Part shown: in pieces, positions 50,961-60,117 of the stretch
How positions within the stretch are numbered: the stretch's first letter is position 1
Layout: each line of letters opens with the position of its first letter
DNA from: Mesorhizobium intechi
GTDB lineage: Bacteria > Pseudomonadota > Alphaproteobacteria > Rhizobiales > Rhizobiaceae
Reading direction: 5' to 3'
Assembly (NCBI RefSeq): GCF_002879535.1
Contig: NZ_PNOT02000082.1
Coordinates: 1 to 64,000, forward strand
Length of the DNA stretch: 64,000 nt
Position numbers and translations under genes: made by a program
Notes under the pieces: model-generated
Told to the model about the DNA's origin: nothing
The model's database searches: none
What the model saw: only the letters and a program-made list of their open reading frames with translations

Positions 50961-52016
50961 TCAGTCCTCCAGCGTACCCGACCTGGCATCGGCGCTCTTC
51001 CTGTCGCCGACCAGCTTTAGCAGATCCTCGCCGGCGCGGATGATGCGACGCGAGCGGCGGGTCAGGATGATGCCGTCCTGCGGCGCGAACACTTCCGCGC
51101 GGCCATCGGTTTCGCCTGGTGCGTGGATGATGGTGGCGAGACGATCGCCCCTGGCGACACGGTCGCCGGGCTTCACGTCATAGAGGACAGCGCCCGCCCG
51201 GGGCGCGGGCATCATGTCGATGTTTTCCAAGGGGGCCACGACGCCCTTGAATGGGTCGGGCGCGGGCAGCGCGCTGTCGGCGATGACACCACGCGCCACC
51301 AGCAGCCGATAGAGGCCTTCGGCGTCGGCTTTGGCCAGGGCGCTATCGACATCGAGGATGCCGCGATATTCGACGGTGGTGGCGACGCGACGGTCGAACT
51401 TAGCCACATCCGCGGGAACGTTCTGGTAGGGCATGATCGAGGCGCCCTCGAAGGTGCCGTCAGTGTCCTCGCTCCACAGTACCACCGCATCGACGCCCAT
51501 GGCTGCGGCGCAATCGGCCATGGCCGGCCACAGGCTGGTGTGGATGTAGAGATAGGCAAGGCCCTCGTCGTCGCAGTGCAGGTCGAGCACGATGTCGTGG
51601 CCGAGCGACAGCTGGACCAGGCGGGACTTCAGCCGCTGGTCGGCGCCGCCAAAGCTGGTGTCGGGCAAGAGCTTGGCGTCGGGGGCGGCAAGCAGCGGGA
51701 AGGCGCGATTGAAATTGGTGCGGGTGCCCAGGTGAAAGCGGCCCTGATGCTCGCCGAAATGATATTGCGCACGGCCGATCGGATTGGCCCAGGGCACGAT
51801 GGTGATGTCGCCCTTGATGCGGCCTTCGGCAGCGGCCTTGTTCAGCGCCGGCATCAGCGCGTCGATGGCGACGACGCCCGGTAGCTCGCCGGCATGGAGG
51901 GCTGCCTGCAGATAGGCCGAGGGCGCCGCCTTGTCGCTGCCTGTGAAGCGGAACACCGGGAATTCGTAGGAAACGCCGTCGCTGTCGCCGGCGATGCGTT
52001 CGATCGATTTCTGCAT
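50961..52016 (-). CDS. Succinylglutamate desuccinylase/aspartoacylase family protein
   Basis: A 351-residue zinc carboxypeptidase-like deacylase. The zinc site is AALHAGELPG (His and Glu), with the second His in VLDLHCDDEG. NPIGRAQYHFGEHQGRFHLG and RTNFNRAFP are the conserved substrate region. The C-terminal beta-domain contains YDVKPGDRVARGDRLATI. Members remove acyl groups from amino acids or open cyclic amides (DoeB type). ATG 52016 has GGAGG 5 nt upstream. Confidence 0.87.
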   Translation of the reverse strand: MQKSIERIAGDSDGVSYEFPVFRFTGSDKAAPSAYLQAALHAGELPGVVAIDALMPALNKAAAEGRIKGDITIVPWANPIGRAQYHFGEHQGRFHLGTRTNFNRAFPLLAAPDAKLLPDTSFGGADQRLKSRLVQLSLGHDIVLDLHCDDEGLAYLYIHTSLWPAMADCAAAMGVDAVVLWSEDTDGTFEGASIMPYQNVPADVAKFDRRVATTVEYRGILDVDSALAKADAEGLYRLLVARGVIADSALPAPDPFKGVVAPLENIDMMPAPRAGAVLYDVKPGDRVARGDRLATIIHAPGETDGRAEVFAPQDGIILTRRSRRIIRAGEDLLKLVGDRKSADARSGTLED

Positions 52017-52126
52017 GACTTCCTCCATTGGAGCGAGAAGACATGCCCATTTGAAGTATCGCTGTCGATTGGTCCAGTCGGCTGCGCTATGGGCGCAAGA
52101 GTTCCGTCCCTTTGGCGAATGGACGT

Positions 52127-53302
52127 CTATTCGGCTGCCGCCTGGAGCGGGACGGGCACGCGCCGGTCCAGCGCCTGCGACAGCACCGCGACGGTGACCG
52201 CCAGCAAGGCGAGCACCGCGCCGACCAGCGGCAAGTGGGCGAAGGAGACGCCTGCCGAAAGCGCCACGCCGCCGATCCAGGCGCCGCTGGCATTGCCGAC
52301 ATTGAAAGCGCCCTGGTTCAGCGTGGCGGCAAGGTTCGGCCCTTCGGAAGCGGCTTCGACGACACGGATCTGCAGCGGCGGCACAACGACGAAAATGAGC
52401 AGTCCCCAGAGGAAGACGATGCCGATGGCGACAACGGCAATCGCACCGAACTGCATGAAGCCGACGAACAGCACCGCCATCAACAGCAGCGTGCCGATGA
52501 CAGTCGGCATCAGCTTCCAGTCCGCCAGCCGCCCGCCAATGATGTTGCCGATGGTCATGCCGGCGCCGAACAACAGCAGCACCCAGGTGACCGCGGACGT
52601 CGACAGGCCGGAGACTTCAGTGAGGTAGGGTTTTATATAGGTGAAAACGGCAAACAGGCTGGCCGAGGCCAGCGAGGCGATCAGCATCGCCAGCCAGACC
52701 TGCAGCCTGCCCAGCACCCGCAATTCGCCGCGCAGGCCCTCGCCGCTTGGTTCGGCGACATCCGACGGCACCAGCCAGGCGATGGCAACGACCGAGATCA
52801 GGCCGATGCCGACCACGGCGATAAAGGTGGAGCGCCAGCCGAAAGCTTCGCCAAGTGCTGTTCCGGCGGGCACGCCCAGGATGTTGGAGAGGGTCAGGCC
52901 GGCAAACATCAGCGCCATGGCGCTGGCGCGTTTGTTGCGCGGCACCAGGCTTGCGGCAACGACCGAGCCGATCCCGAAGAACGCGCCGTGACCAAAAGCG
53001 GTGAAGACGCGCGCCGCCATCAGTGTCCAATAGTCGGGCGCGATGGCGCACAACAGATTGCCGACGACGAACGACGCGGCCAGCCCCACCAGCACCGGCT
53101 TGCGCGGCAGATGCGCGGTCGCCATGGCGACGACCGGGGCGCCGAAGACGACGCCGAGCGCATAGCCGGTGACCAGCAGTCCGGCCGAAGGGATCGACAC
53201 GCGAAGGTCGGCGGCGACCTCCGGCAGCAGGCCCATGATGACGAATTCGGTGGTGCCGATGCAGAAGGACGCAATGGCAAGCGCAAGGATCGGCAGAGGC
53301 AT
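52127..53302 (-). CDS. MFS transporter, DHA1 (AraJ/YdhP-like)
   Basis: A 391-residue transporter with 12 membrane helices. Helix 1 has ASFCIGTTEFVIMGLLPEVA, the family start of AraJ/YdhP/YdeA-type sugar or drug efflux proteins. GYALGVVFGAPVVA and the gate motif ATAHLPRKPVLVG follow. The second half begins near 200. The substrate is unknown; purine nucleoside or arabinose efflux are known for relatives. The start ATG 53302 has a weak ribosome site. Confidence 0.88.
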   Translation of the reverse strand: MPLPILALAIASFCIGTTEFVIMGLLPEVAADLRVSIPSAGLLVTGYALGVVFGAPVVAMATAHLPRKPVLVGLAASFVVGNLLCAIAPDYWTLMAARVFTAFGHGAFFGIGSVVAASLVPRNKRASAMALMFAGLTLSNILGVPAGTALGEAFGWRSTFIAVVGIGLISVVAIAWLVPSDVAEPSGEGLRGELRVLGRLQVWLAMLIASLASASLFAVFTYIKPYLTEVSGLSTSAVTWVLLLFGAGMTIGNIIGGRLADWKLMPTVIGTLLLMAVLFVGFMQFGAIAVVAIGIVFLWGLLIFVVVPPLQIRVVEAASEGPNLAATLNQGAFNVGNASGAWIGGVALSAGVSFAHLPLVGAVLALLAVTVAVLSQALDRRVPVPLQAAAE

Positions 53303-53463
53303 GGGGCGTCCAGACTGAATCGGTTCAATTCCAGACTGCGCGCGCATCCATATCGGGCGCAATGTCTATCGCTGCAACCCAGCAATGCAGAAAGCGAGGG
53401 GCAGATCGAAAACGGGGTGCCAAGGCGTCCCGTTTGTCGGTCATCCGCGGAGGAACTTCCGGA

Positions 53464-55830
53464 TCATGGCGCCTTCGGCAAGGCATAGGCGATGATGTAG
53501 TCGCCACGGTCGGGCGATTGGCGCGCCCCGCCCGCCGAGACGACGACGAACTGCCGCCCGCTTTCGGGCGAGGTATAGGTCATCGGCGTTGCCTGCGCGC
53601 CGACCGGCAGGCGACCTTTCCAAAGCTCCTCGCCGGTGGTGACGTCGATGGCGCGCAGATAATAATCCTGCGTGCCCGCATAGAAGACGAGGCCGCCGGC
53701 CGTGGTCACCGGGCCGCCGAGCGACGGCATGCCGATGGGGATTTGCAGGCCGGTCTTCATGCCGAGCGGGCCGGTGTCCTGCAGCGTGCCGGCCGGCACC
53801 TGCCAGACGAGTTTTCGCGTGGTCAGGTCGATGGCGCTGATCGTGCCATAGGGCGGCTGGTGGCAAGGCACGCCGAGCGGCGACATGAAGCCATTCTTCA
53901 ATGCGCCATAGGGCGTGCCGAGCTGGGTGCCGAGGCCGTCATGCGCCGCCGAGGGGCCGTAATTGTCGGCCACGGCGCGCGGCAGCAACTCGACGAATTG
54001 CGGCATGCGGATGTCGTTGATGATCAGGTAGCCATTGGCTTCGTCGATCGAGGCGCTGCCCCAGTTCATGCCGCCGTAATAGCCGGGAAACTGCAGCGAG
54101 CGCGTCAGGCCCGGCGGCGTGAACTCGCCCTCATAGCGCAGTCGTTTGAAGCCGATGCGGCAGAAGAGCTGGTCGAACGGGGTGGCGCCCCACATGCTGG
54201 CCTCGGTGAAGGGCTGATCGCCGATCGAAGGCATGCCGACCGAATAGGGCTGGGTCGGCGACAGGAAGTCCTCCTTGGCGCCGCCATCCTGCGGCACCGG
54301 CTTTTCCTGCACTTCGGCGATCGGCTTGCCGTCGCGGCGGTCGAGCATGAAGATCTGGCCGCGCTTCGTCACCTGGATAAGTGCCGGCACTTTGCCGCCC
54401 TTGCCGTCGGGCACATCATAGAGCGCCGGCTGCGAGGGAAGGTCGTAGTCCCACAGGTCGTGATGCACGGTCTGGAATTTCCAGCGCTCGCGGCCGGTGG
54501 CGATGTCGAGCGCGACGACCGAAGCGGTGTAGTCCTCCGCCGCCTTGCTGCGTTCGGCCCCGAAAAAGTCGGGCGTGGCGTTGCCGGTCGGCAAATAGAC
54601 GAGGCCGAGGGCATCGTCATAGCTCGGCGTCGACCAGACATTGGGCGTGCCGCGCGTGTAGCTCTGGCCCTCTGGCGGCAGTTTGGTGATGGCGGGGTTG
54701 CCGAGGTCCCAGGCCCAGACCAACTCGCCAGTCCTGGCGTTGAAGGCACGGATGGCTCCGGATGGCTCGCCGGTCTCGACATTGTCCCAGACCCAGCCGC
54801 CGACCATGATCAGGTCACGCATGACGGTCGGAGCCGAGGTCTGGAAATAGAAGCCGGCCTTGACCTCGCCCATGCCTTGCTTGAGGTCGACGGTGCCGCC
54901 CTGGCCGAAATCCGCGCAGGGCTGGCCGGTCCTGGCATCGATCTCGATCAGCCGCGCGTCGATGGTGGTCATGACAATGCGCCCGGCACAGGCGGCTGGA
55001 GAGCCGCCGGCCGCTGCGTCGGCCGCGGGCTGGTAGTAGCTCACGCCACGGCAGCGTTGCCACAGCGGCGCCGAGGCCTTCGGGTCGAATTTCCAGCGCG
55101 GCTCGCCGGTCTCGGCGTTGAGCGCATGGACGATATTTGTCGAAGAGCAGGTGTAGACGGTGTCGCCGATCTGCAGCGGCGTGTTCTGGTCCTCGGCGCC
55201 CTTGGCCGGGACATCGCCGGTGCGAAAGGTCCAGGCGACCTCGAGGTCCTTCACATTGTCCTTGTTGATCTGGCCGATCGGCGCATAGCGCGTGCCGGCG
55301 GGCGTGCGGCCGTAATGGCGCCAGTCGGTGCCGGAGGCCGTCGCGGCGGCAGGCGCCGGCGCTTGGCTGGCGGCGACCGTGTCGCGGATGACGCCATGCG
55401 GCTGGAAGGCATAAGCGGCGGTGGCGACAAGGCCGAGGACGAGGATGCCGGCAAGGGTGAGGGGACCGCGCTTGCCACCGCTGGACGAGGGGAACAGAGG
55501 CACCAGCAGGAGAGCGATCACCGCAAGCACCGCCGGCGCGACCAGTCGCGGCACCAGCGGCCAGAAGTTCAATCCGGCCTCCCACAACGCCCAGGCAATG
55601 GTGGCGAGGAAAATGAGGATGTACAGCCAGAAGCCGGCGCGGCGGCGCAAGGCAAAAAGGAATCCCGAGATGATGATGCCGGCACCGGCCAGCGCGTAAT
55701 ACCAGGAGCCGCCAAGGCCGATGAGCTGGACCCCGCCATAGAGCAGCGGCAGGCCGATGATCATCAGCACCAGGCCGAAAAGGACAAGCAGCCAGATGCC
55801 GCCGGAGCTGTTGGAATCTTGGTTTGACAT
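53464..55830 (-). CDS. gcd: Membrane-bound PQQ-dependent glucose dehydrogenase
   Basis: A 788-residue quinoprotein. Five N-terminal membrane helices (about 10-145) are followed by an eight-bladed PQQ propeller in the periplasm. Typical stretches are DWRHYGRTPAGTRYAPIGQI, GRIVMTTIDARLIEIDARTG, GGWVWDN, HHDLWDYDLPSQP and GGPVTTAGGLVFYAGTQDYY. It oxidises glucose to gluconolactone and feeds ubiquinone, and is linked to phosphate solubilisation. No pqq synthesis genes are in the window. GAGGAC precedes ATG 55830. It is divergent from a MarR regulator. Confidence 0.95.
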   Translation of the reverse strand: MSNQDSNSSGGIWLLVLFGLVLMIIGLPLLYGGVQLIGLGGSWYYALAGAGIIISGFLFALRRRAGFWLYILIFLATIAWALWEAGLNFWPLVPRLVAPAVLAVIALLLVPLFPSSSGGKRGPLTLAGILVLGLVATAAYAFQPHGVIRDTVAASQAPAPAAATASGTDWRHYGRTPAGTRYAPIGQINKDNVKDLEVAWTFRTGDVPAKGAEDQNTPLQIGDTVYTCSSTNIVHALNAETGEPRWKFDPKASAPLWQRCRGVSYYQPAADAAAGGSPAACAGRIVMTTIDARLIEIDARTGQPCADFGQGGTVDLKQGMGEVKAGFYFQTSAPTVMRDLIMVGGWVWDNVETGEPSGAIRAFNARTGELVWAWDLGNPAITKLPPEGQSYTRGTPNVWSTPSYDDALGLVYLPTGNATPDFFGAERSKAAEDYTASVVALDIATGRERWKFQTVHHDLWDYDLPSQPALYDVPDGKGGKVPALIQVTKRGQIFMLDRRDGKPIAEVQEKPVPQDGGAKEDFLSPTQPYSVGMPSIGDQPFTEASMWGATPFDQLFCRIGFKRLRYEGEFTPPGLTRSLQFPGYYGGMNWGSASIDEANGYLIINDIRMPQFVELLPRAVADNYGPSAAHDGLGTQLGTPYGALKNGFMSPLGVPCHQPPYGTISAIDLTTRKLVWQVPAGTLQDTGPLGMKTGLQIPIGMPSLGGPVTTAGGLVFYAGTQDYYLRAIDVTTGEELWKGRLPVGAQATPMTYTSPESGRQFVVVSAGGARQSPDRGDYIIAYALPKAP

Positions 55831-55980
55831 GTCGGTCCTCACGCTTTTCCGGTCGCGGCGCCTCGCGGTCGCGGCGGCCGGCAAGGGCCGTCAGGGCGAT
55901 CTTTGGAGCTCGGTCGTCGGCTTCCGGTTTTTTGGCGACGGGGGCTTCGCCATGGAAAAGAATTTTATCGCAACCTAATA

Positions 55981-55994
55981 GATAGCATGTTATC
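55981..55994. promoter_or_regulatory. Candidate MarR operator (GATA-N6-TATC)
   Basis: GATAGCATGTTATC is a near-palindrome 9 bp before the MarR start and in the gcd/marR divergent region. Its size and position suit an autoregulatory MarR site. It lies in the only AT-rich stretch of this region. Confidence 0.45.
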
Positions 55995-56003
55995 TTTTTC
56001 GCC

Positions 56004-56453
56004 ATGCCCAAGCAAGACCTGGATCGAGCCAGATTTGGCCAACTCGTTATATCAGTCGCCAGGCTGTGGCGGCGCGCGGCCGACAAGGCGCTCGACGATT
56101 GCGGCCTGTCGCATGCCACCGCCATGCCATTGGTGATGCTGTCGCGGCTGGGCGACAATCAGCGCCAGGGCGTGCTCGCCGACCATCTCGGCTTCGAGGG
56201 GCCCTCGCTGGTGCGCATCGTCGACCTGCTGGTCGAGGAAGGGCTGGTGACGCGCGCCGAGGATGCCGCCGACCGACGCGCCAAGATCCTGTCGCTCACG
56301 GATGCCGGGCGCAGCCGCGTGACCGAGATCGAGCGGCTGCTGGCGGTGCTGCGCGCCGACCTGCTCAGCGATGTCGGCGACGCCGAACTGAACGGCGCCA
56401 TGCTTCTGCTCGGCCGGCTGGAGGCGAAGCTGAGCGGGCCTGAAGTCGAATAG
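56004..56453 (+). CDS. MarR family transcriptional regulator
   Basis: A 149-residue winged-helix dimer. It opens with FGQLVISVARLWRRAADKAL, has recognition region VLADHLGFEGPSLVRIVDLL and the wing EDAADRRAKILSLTDAGR. MarR proteins usually repress a neighbouring gene until a phenolic or similar ligand binds. The divergent neighbour is gcd; the convergent one is the flavoprotein gene, 3 bp from its stop. Ligand unknown. Confidence 0.88.
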   Translation: MPKQDLDRARFGQLVISVARLWRRAADKALDDCGLSHATAMPLVMLSRLGDNQRQGVLADHLGFEGPSLVRIVDLLVEEGLVTRAEDAADRRAKILSLTDAGRSRVTEIERLLAVLRADLLSDVGDAELNGAMLLLGRLEAKLSGPEVE

Positions 56454-56456
56454 ACC

Positions 56457-57833
56457 TCAGGCCAGCGGCTTCAGCTCCTGGGCAATGGTGGGTAGCAGTT
56501 CCGAGACAGTGGGATGGATGTGCGTCGCGCGCGCCAGCGTGTCGATCGGCGCCTTGGCGTACATCAGATCGAGCACGCAATGCACCGCCTCGTCGCCGCC
56601 GGGTCCGAGCACGGAACAGCCGAGGATTTGCCGCGTGTCGGCATCGACGAGGATCTTCATGAAGCCTTGCGTCTCGCCTTTTTCGACGGCCCGGCCGACA
56701 CGGGTCATCGGCCGCTGGCCGACCAGCGCGCGGCGTCCGGATTTCTTCACCGCCGCCTCGGTCATGCCGCAGCGGCCGAGCGGCGGGTCGATGTAGAGCG
56801 CATAGGCCTCGATGCGGTCGCTGACCTTGCGTGGGTCATTGTCGAGCAGATTGGCGGCGACGATCTCGTAGTCGTTGTAGGAGGTGTGGGTGAAGGCGCC
56901 CTTGCCGTTGCAGTCGCCCATCGCCCAGATGCCTGGGACGCTGGTGCGCAGCTGGTCGTCCACGATAACCGCTCCCCGCTTGTCGACGGCGACGCCGGCC
57001 CGGTCGAGGCCGAGATCGTCGGTGTTGAGCGTTCGACCGAGCGCCAGCAGCACATGAGAACCGACCGCCGGTGGCTTGCCGGCCGAGAAGGTCACGGCGA
57101 TCTCGTCGCCCCGCTTGGCGAAGCCGATGTCGTCGGCGCCGACATGGACCGCGATGCCTTCGTTTTCCAGGATCGACAGGATCGTTGCCGAGACGTCCTC
57201 GTCCTCGCGGCCAGTCAGGCGCGGGCTCTTCTCGATGACGGTGACTTCGCTGCCGAAACGGCGGAACATCTGCGCGAATTCGAGCGAGATGTAGCTGCCG
57301 CCGACGACGATCAGATGGCGCGGCAGGACCTCTAGATCCATCATCGAGGAATTGGTCAAATAGGCGATTTGGTGGATGCCGGGCAAATCGGGCACCGAGG
57401 CGCGGCCGCCGGTGTTGAGGAAGATCTTGTCGGCGGTCAGTAGGTCGTCGCCGACGCGCACTGTATTAGCGGACTCGAAGCGCGCATGGCCGCGATAGAG
57501 CGTGCATTTGTCCATGCCGGCGATCCAGCTTTCCAGTCCGGTGCGGGAGGCGCCCGAAACCTTGTCCTTGCGCGCCTTGATCGCCTTGTAGTCGACGCCA
57601 ACCGGGCCGGAGAGCGTCACCCCATAATCGGCGGCGCGCCGCGCCAGATGCGCGGCGTAGGCGCTCGCCACCATCGTCTTGGTCGGGATGCAACCGGTGT
57701 TGACGCAGGTGCCGCCGACCAGCTTGCGCTCGATCAGCGCCACGCTCATACCGGCTGCGTTGAGCCTGCCGGCCAGCGGTGTGCCGGCTTGGCCGGCGCC
57801 AATGATGATGGCGTCGAAAGCTGTTGCCGTCAT
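56457..57833 (-). CDS. Mercuric reductase-like FAD-dependent pyridine nucleotide-disulfide oxidoreductase
   Basis: A 458-residue flavoprotein. FAD motif IIGAGQAGTPLAGRL, redox-active Cys43/Cys48 in GGTCVNTGCIPTKT, NAD motif VVGGSYISLEFAQMFRRFG, and the C-terminal dimer interface with HIHPTVSELLPTI. It lacks the N-terminal heavy-metal domain and the C-terminal Cys pair of true MerA, and no mer genes are near. It is probably a general disulfide or small-molecule reductase. It overlaps the DUF4126 gene by 4 nt (ATGA), so they are one operon. Confidence 0.88.
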   Translation of the reverse strand: MTATAFDAIIIGAGQAGTPLAGRLNAAGMSVALIERKLVGGTCVNTGCIPTKTMVASAYAAHLARRAADYGVTLSGPVGVDYKAIKARKDKVSGASRTGLESWIAGMDKCTLYRGHARFESANTVRVGDDLLTADKIFLNTGGRASVPDLPGIHQIAYLTNSSMMDLEVLPRHLIVVGGSYISLEFAQMFRRFGSEVTVIEKSPRLTGREDEDVSATILSILENEGIAVHVGADDIGFAKRGDEIAVTFSAGKPPAVGSHVLLALGRTLNTDDLGLDRAGVAVDKRGAVIVDDQLRTSVPGIWAMGDCNGKGAFTHTSYNDYEIVAANLLDNDPRKVSDRIEAYALYIDPPLGRCGMTEAAVKKSGRRALVGQRPMTRVGRAVEKGETQGFMKILVDADTRQILGCSVLGPGGDEAVHCVLDLMYAKAPIDTLARATHIHPTVSELLPTIAQELKPLA

Positions 57834-58291
57834 GCCACCGCCGCCACGATCAGCAGGCCGCCGATGATCGCCACCGCGTCCTCGATGAACGCGGCGGGCG
57901 GATCCTTGCCGAAGGTGGCCGCCAGCCGGGCGCGCGCTTCGGCGCCGCCCAGCGTGCCGATGACCGCGCCGATGGCGCCGGCGATCAGGCAGACGATGGT
58001 GGCGCCAGCGGTCGCGCCGATCACCGCGCCGGTGAAGGCGCCCATGATGATGCGGGCGCCGAACTGTTGCGGCACTCTACGGCTCGGCGTCGACGGCAGC
58101 TGGTCGGTGACCAGCTCGACGATAGCGAGGATGGTGAAGATGCCGACAGCGGCCCAATGGCTCATGAAGCTTGCCCAGGTGCCGGCAACCGGCAGCCAGC
58201 CCAGATACGCGCCCCAGGCGACCGCGGCCGGCGCGGTCATGGCGCGCAGGCCGGCAATGACGCCGATCAGAAGTGCAAAAACATAGAGCAT
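57830..58291 (-). CDS. DUF4126 membrane protein
   Basis: A 153-residue protein with four hydrophobic segments. It starts LYVFALLIGVIAGLRAMTAP, followed by WAAVGIFTILAIVELVTDQL, and has two Gly/Ala-rich helices. DUF4126 is uncharacterised. GAGGGG precedes ATG 58291. Its stop overlaps the start of the flavoprotein gene, suggesting that the two work together in or at the membrane. Confidence 0.85.
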   Translation of the reverse strand: MLYVFALLIGVIAGLRAMTAPAAVAWGAYLGWLPVAGTWASFMSHWAAVGIFTILAIVELVTDQLPSTPSRRVPQQFGARIIMGAFTGAVIGATAGATIVCLIAGAIGAVIGTLGGAEARARLAATFGKDPPAAFIEDAVAIIGGLLIVAAVA

Positions 58292-58430
58292 GCTGATCCC
58301 CTCGATCACCGGGCCAGGACGGCCTTGAGACGGCAGGCTACCATAGGTCCGATATTTGACCAGTACTTGGATCGGCGCTTTTCTGCTGGACGCAACTGTG
58401 CTTTGCAAGGACGTCAATCGGGGACCCGCC

Positions 58431-58988
58431 ATGGCTGGAAGCGAGCGCGCGAAGATGACTGCCGGCGAATGGTACTCTTGCCTCGATGACGAGCTGGAGG
58501 CGCTGCGTGCCTTCGCCCGCGACGCGGTGTTCGAGCACAATTGCCTGCCGCCAAGGCAGCGCGGAAATCTCGGGCCGGGCCTGAAGGCATTGCTCGGCGG
58601 CGTGGGCGAGGGCGCCCGCATCGAGGCACCGTTCCACTGCGCCTATGGCTTCAACATCGTTCTCGGCGATGGCGTCTTCCTCAACGCCGGCTGCACCATC
58701 CTTGACACGGCGGCCGTGCGCATCGGCAAGGGAACGCTGCTCGGTCCCAATGTGCAGATCTATTGCGCCGAGCACCACAGGGAAGCTGTTGGGCGACAGG
58801 CGGGGCTGGAGATCGCCAGGCCGGTCGAGATCGGCGCCCATGGCTGGATCGGCGGCAGCGCGGTCATCCTTGGCGGCGTCAGCATCGGTGAGGGCGCTAT
58901 CGTCGGCGCCGGCGCGGTGGTGACGCGCGATGTGGCGGCGAACGAAACGGTGGTCGGCAATCCGGCGCGACCGGTCAAGCGCGGTTGA
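58431..58988 (+). CDS. Maltose/galactoside O-acetyltransferase-like (NodL-type) protein
   Basis: A 185-residue left-handed beta-helix acyltransferase. The N-terminal maltose-acetyltransferase cap is AGEWYSCLDDELEALRAFAR. The hexapeptide repeats include the catalytic His in YCAEHHREAVGR and the end GAVVTRDVAANETVVGNPAR. It transfers acetyl from acetyl-CoA to a sugar hydroxyl. NodL of rhizobia belongs to the same group, but there are no nod genes around, so the housekeeping type is more likely. GGGGA precedes ATG 58431. Confidence 0.9.
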   Translation: MAGSERAKMTAGEWYSCLDDELEALRAFARDAVFEHNCLPPRQRGNLGPGLKALLGGVGEGARIEAPFHCAYGFNIVLGDGVFLNAGCTILDTAAVRIGKGTLLGPNVQIYCAEHHREAVGRQAGLEIARPVEIGAHGWIGGSAVILGGVSIGEGAIVGAGAVVTRDVAANETVVGNPARPVKRG

Positions 58989-59005
58989 GATCCTGCCGCA
59001 AGCGG

Positions 59006-59992
59006 TCAGGCCCGCGCCACCCGTTCGTCCTGGTCGGCCCGCCGGGAGAATTCGCGCCGATACTGCGCCGGCGATGTCCTCAGCCTCGCGGCGAAATGCT
59101 GACGCAGCGAGGTGGCGCTGCCGAAGCCGGCCTCGAAGGCCACGATGTCCATCGATTTCTCCGTCGCTTCCAGCAGCCGTTGTGCCAGTTCGATGCGCTG
59201 GCTGGTCAGCCAATCGCCAAAACTGGTGCCGATCGATTTCTGAAAGCGGCGGGTGAAGGTGCGCCGTGTCAGACCGGCGGCCTCGGCGACACCGTCGAGG
59301 CTGTGCGTCTCGCCGAGGGTCGCGCGCACCGCGTCCAGCGCGCGGGTGAAGCGGTCGGCATTCGCGCTCTCCGAAACGGGGCGTTCGATGAACTGCGCCT
59401 GCCCGCCCTGCCTATGCGGTGAGAGCACGACGTGCCGGGCGAGCCGCATTGCCGCCTCGGTGCCATAGCGGGCGCGCACGATATGCAGGCAGCAGTCCAG
59501 CCCGGCGGCGACACCGGCAGAGGTGACGATGTCGCCATCGTCGACATAGAGCACGTCGGCATCGACCGAGATGTCGGGGTGCAGGGCGCGCAGCTGGTCC
59601 GTATAGGCCCAGTGCGTGGTCGCCTTCCGGCCTGAAAGCAGGCCGGCGGCGGCAATGGCAAAGGTGCCCAGGCACAGGCCGACGATCAGCGCGCCGCGCC
59701 GGTGCGCACGGCCGAGCGCTTCGTTGAGGGGCCTGGCCAGCGGGGCTTCGAGATCCTTCCAGCTCGGGATGATGATGATGTCGGCATCGTCGAGTGCGGA
59801 CAGCCCATGCGAGACAAGGATGCTCAGCCCGGCATCGGTGCGCATCATGCCTTGCTCGACCCCGCAGACACGAAAGTCGAAGCGCGGCAGGCCTAGCCTC
59901 GTGCGGTCGGCGCCGAACACCAGGCAAGGTACGGAAAGGTGGAACGGGCTGATGCCGTCGAAGGCGAGGGCGGCAATGATGGGGGCGGTCAT
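59006..59992 (-). CDS. GlxA-type AraC regulator with DJ-1/PfpI domain
   Basis: A 328-residue regulator. The N-terminal amidotransferase-like domain (about 5-180) has LIVGLCLGTFAIAAAGLLSG with the elbow Cys and RKATTHWAYTDQL. The C-terminal AraC domain (about 215-320) has SLDGVAEAAGLTRRTFTRRF and MDIVAFEAGFGSATSLRQHF. These regulators sense small nitrogen compounds and often lie beside their target. The divergent cysteine hydrolase gene (125 bp away) is the obvious candidate. Confidence 0.9.
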   Translation of the reverse strand: MTAPIIAALAFDGISPFHLSVPCLVFGADRTRLGLPRFDFRVCGVEQGMMRTDAGLSILVSHGLSALDDADIIIIPSWKDLEAPLARPLNEALGRAHRRGALIVGLCLGTFAIAAAGLLSGRKATTHWAYTDQLRALHPDISVDADVLYVDDGDIVTSAGVAAGLDCCLHIVRARYGTEAAMRLARHVVLSPHRQGGQAQFIERPVSESANADRFTRALDAVRATLGETHSLDGVAEAAGLTRRTFTRRFQKSIGTSFGDWLTSQRIELAQRLLEATEKSMDIVAFEAGFGSATSLRQHFAARLRTSPAQYRREFSRRADQDERVARA

Positions 59993-60117
59993 GGGCGTTT
60001 CCGGCTCTGAAGTTGGATTGTCCCAATCCTTTCGGATGATGTCAAGCGGGCCACTTTCGATCCCTCATGAAGCCGCCTAGTTTCGGCCCATCGCATTCAA
60101 GCCGGAAGGAAAACACC

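Noticed and set aside
53362..55827. An 821-codon plus-strand frame
   Set aside because: Antisense to gcd; GC-skewed third positions explain its length.
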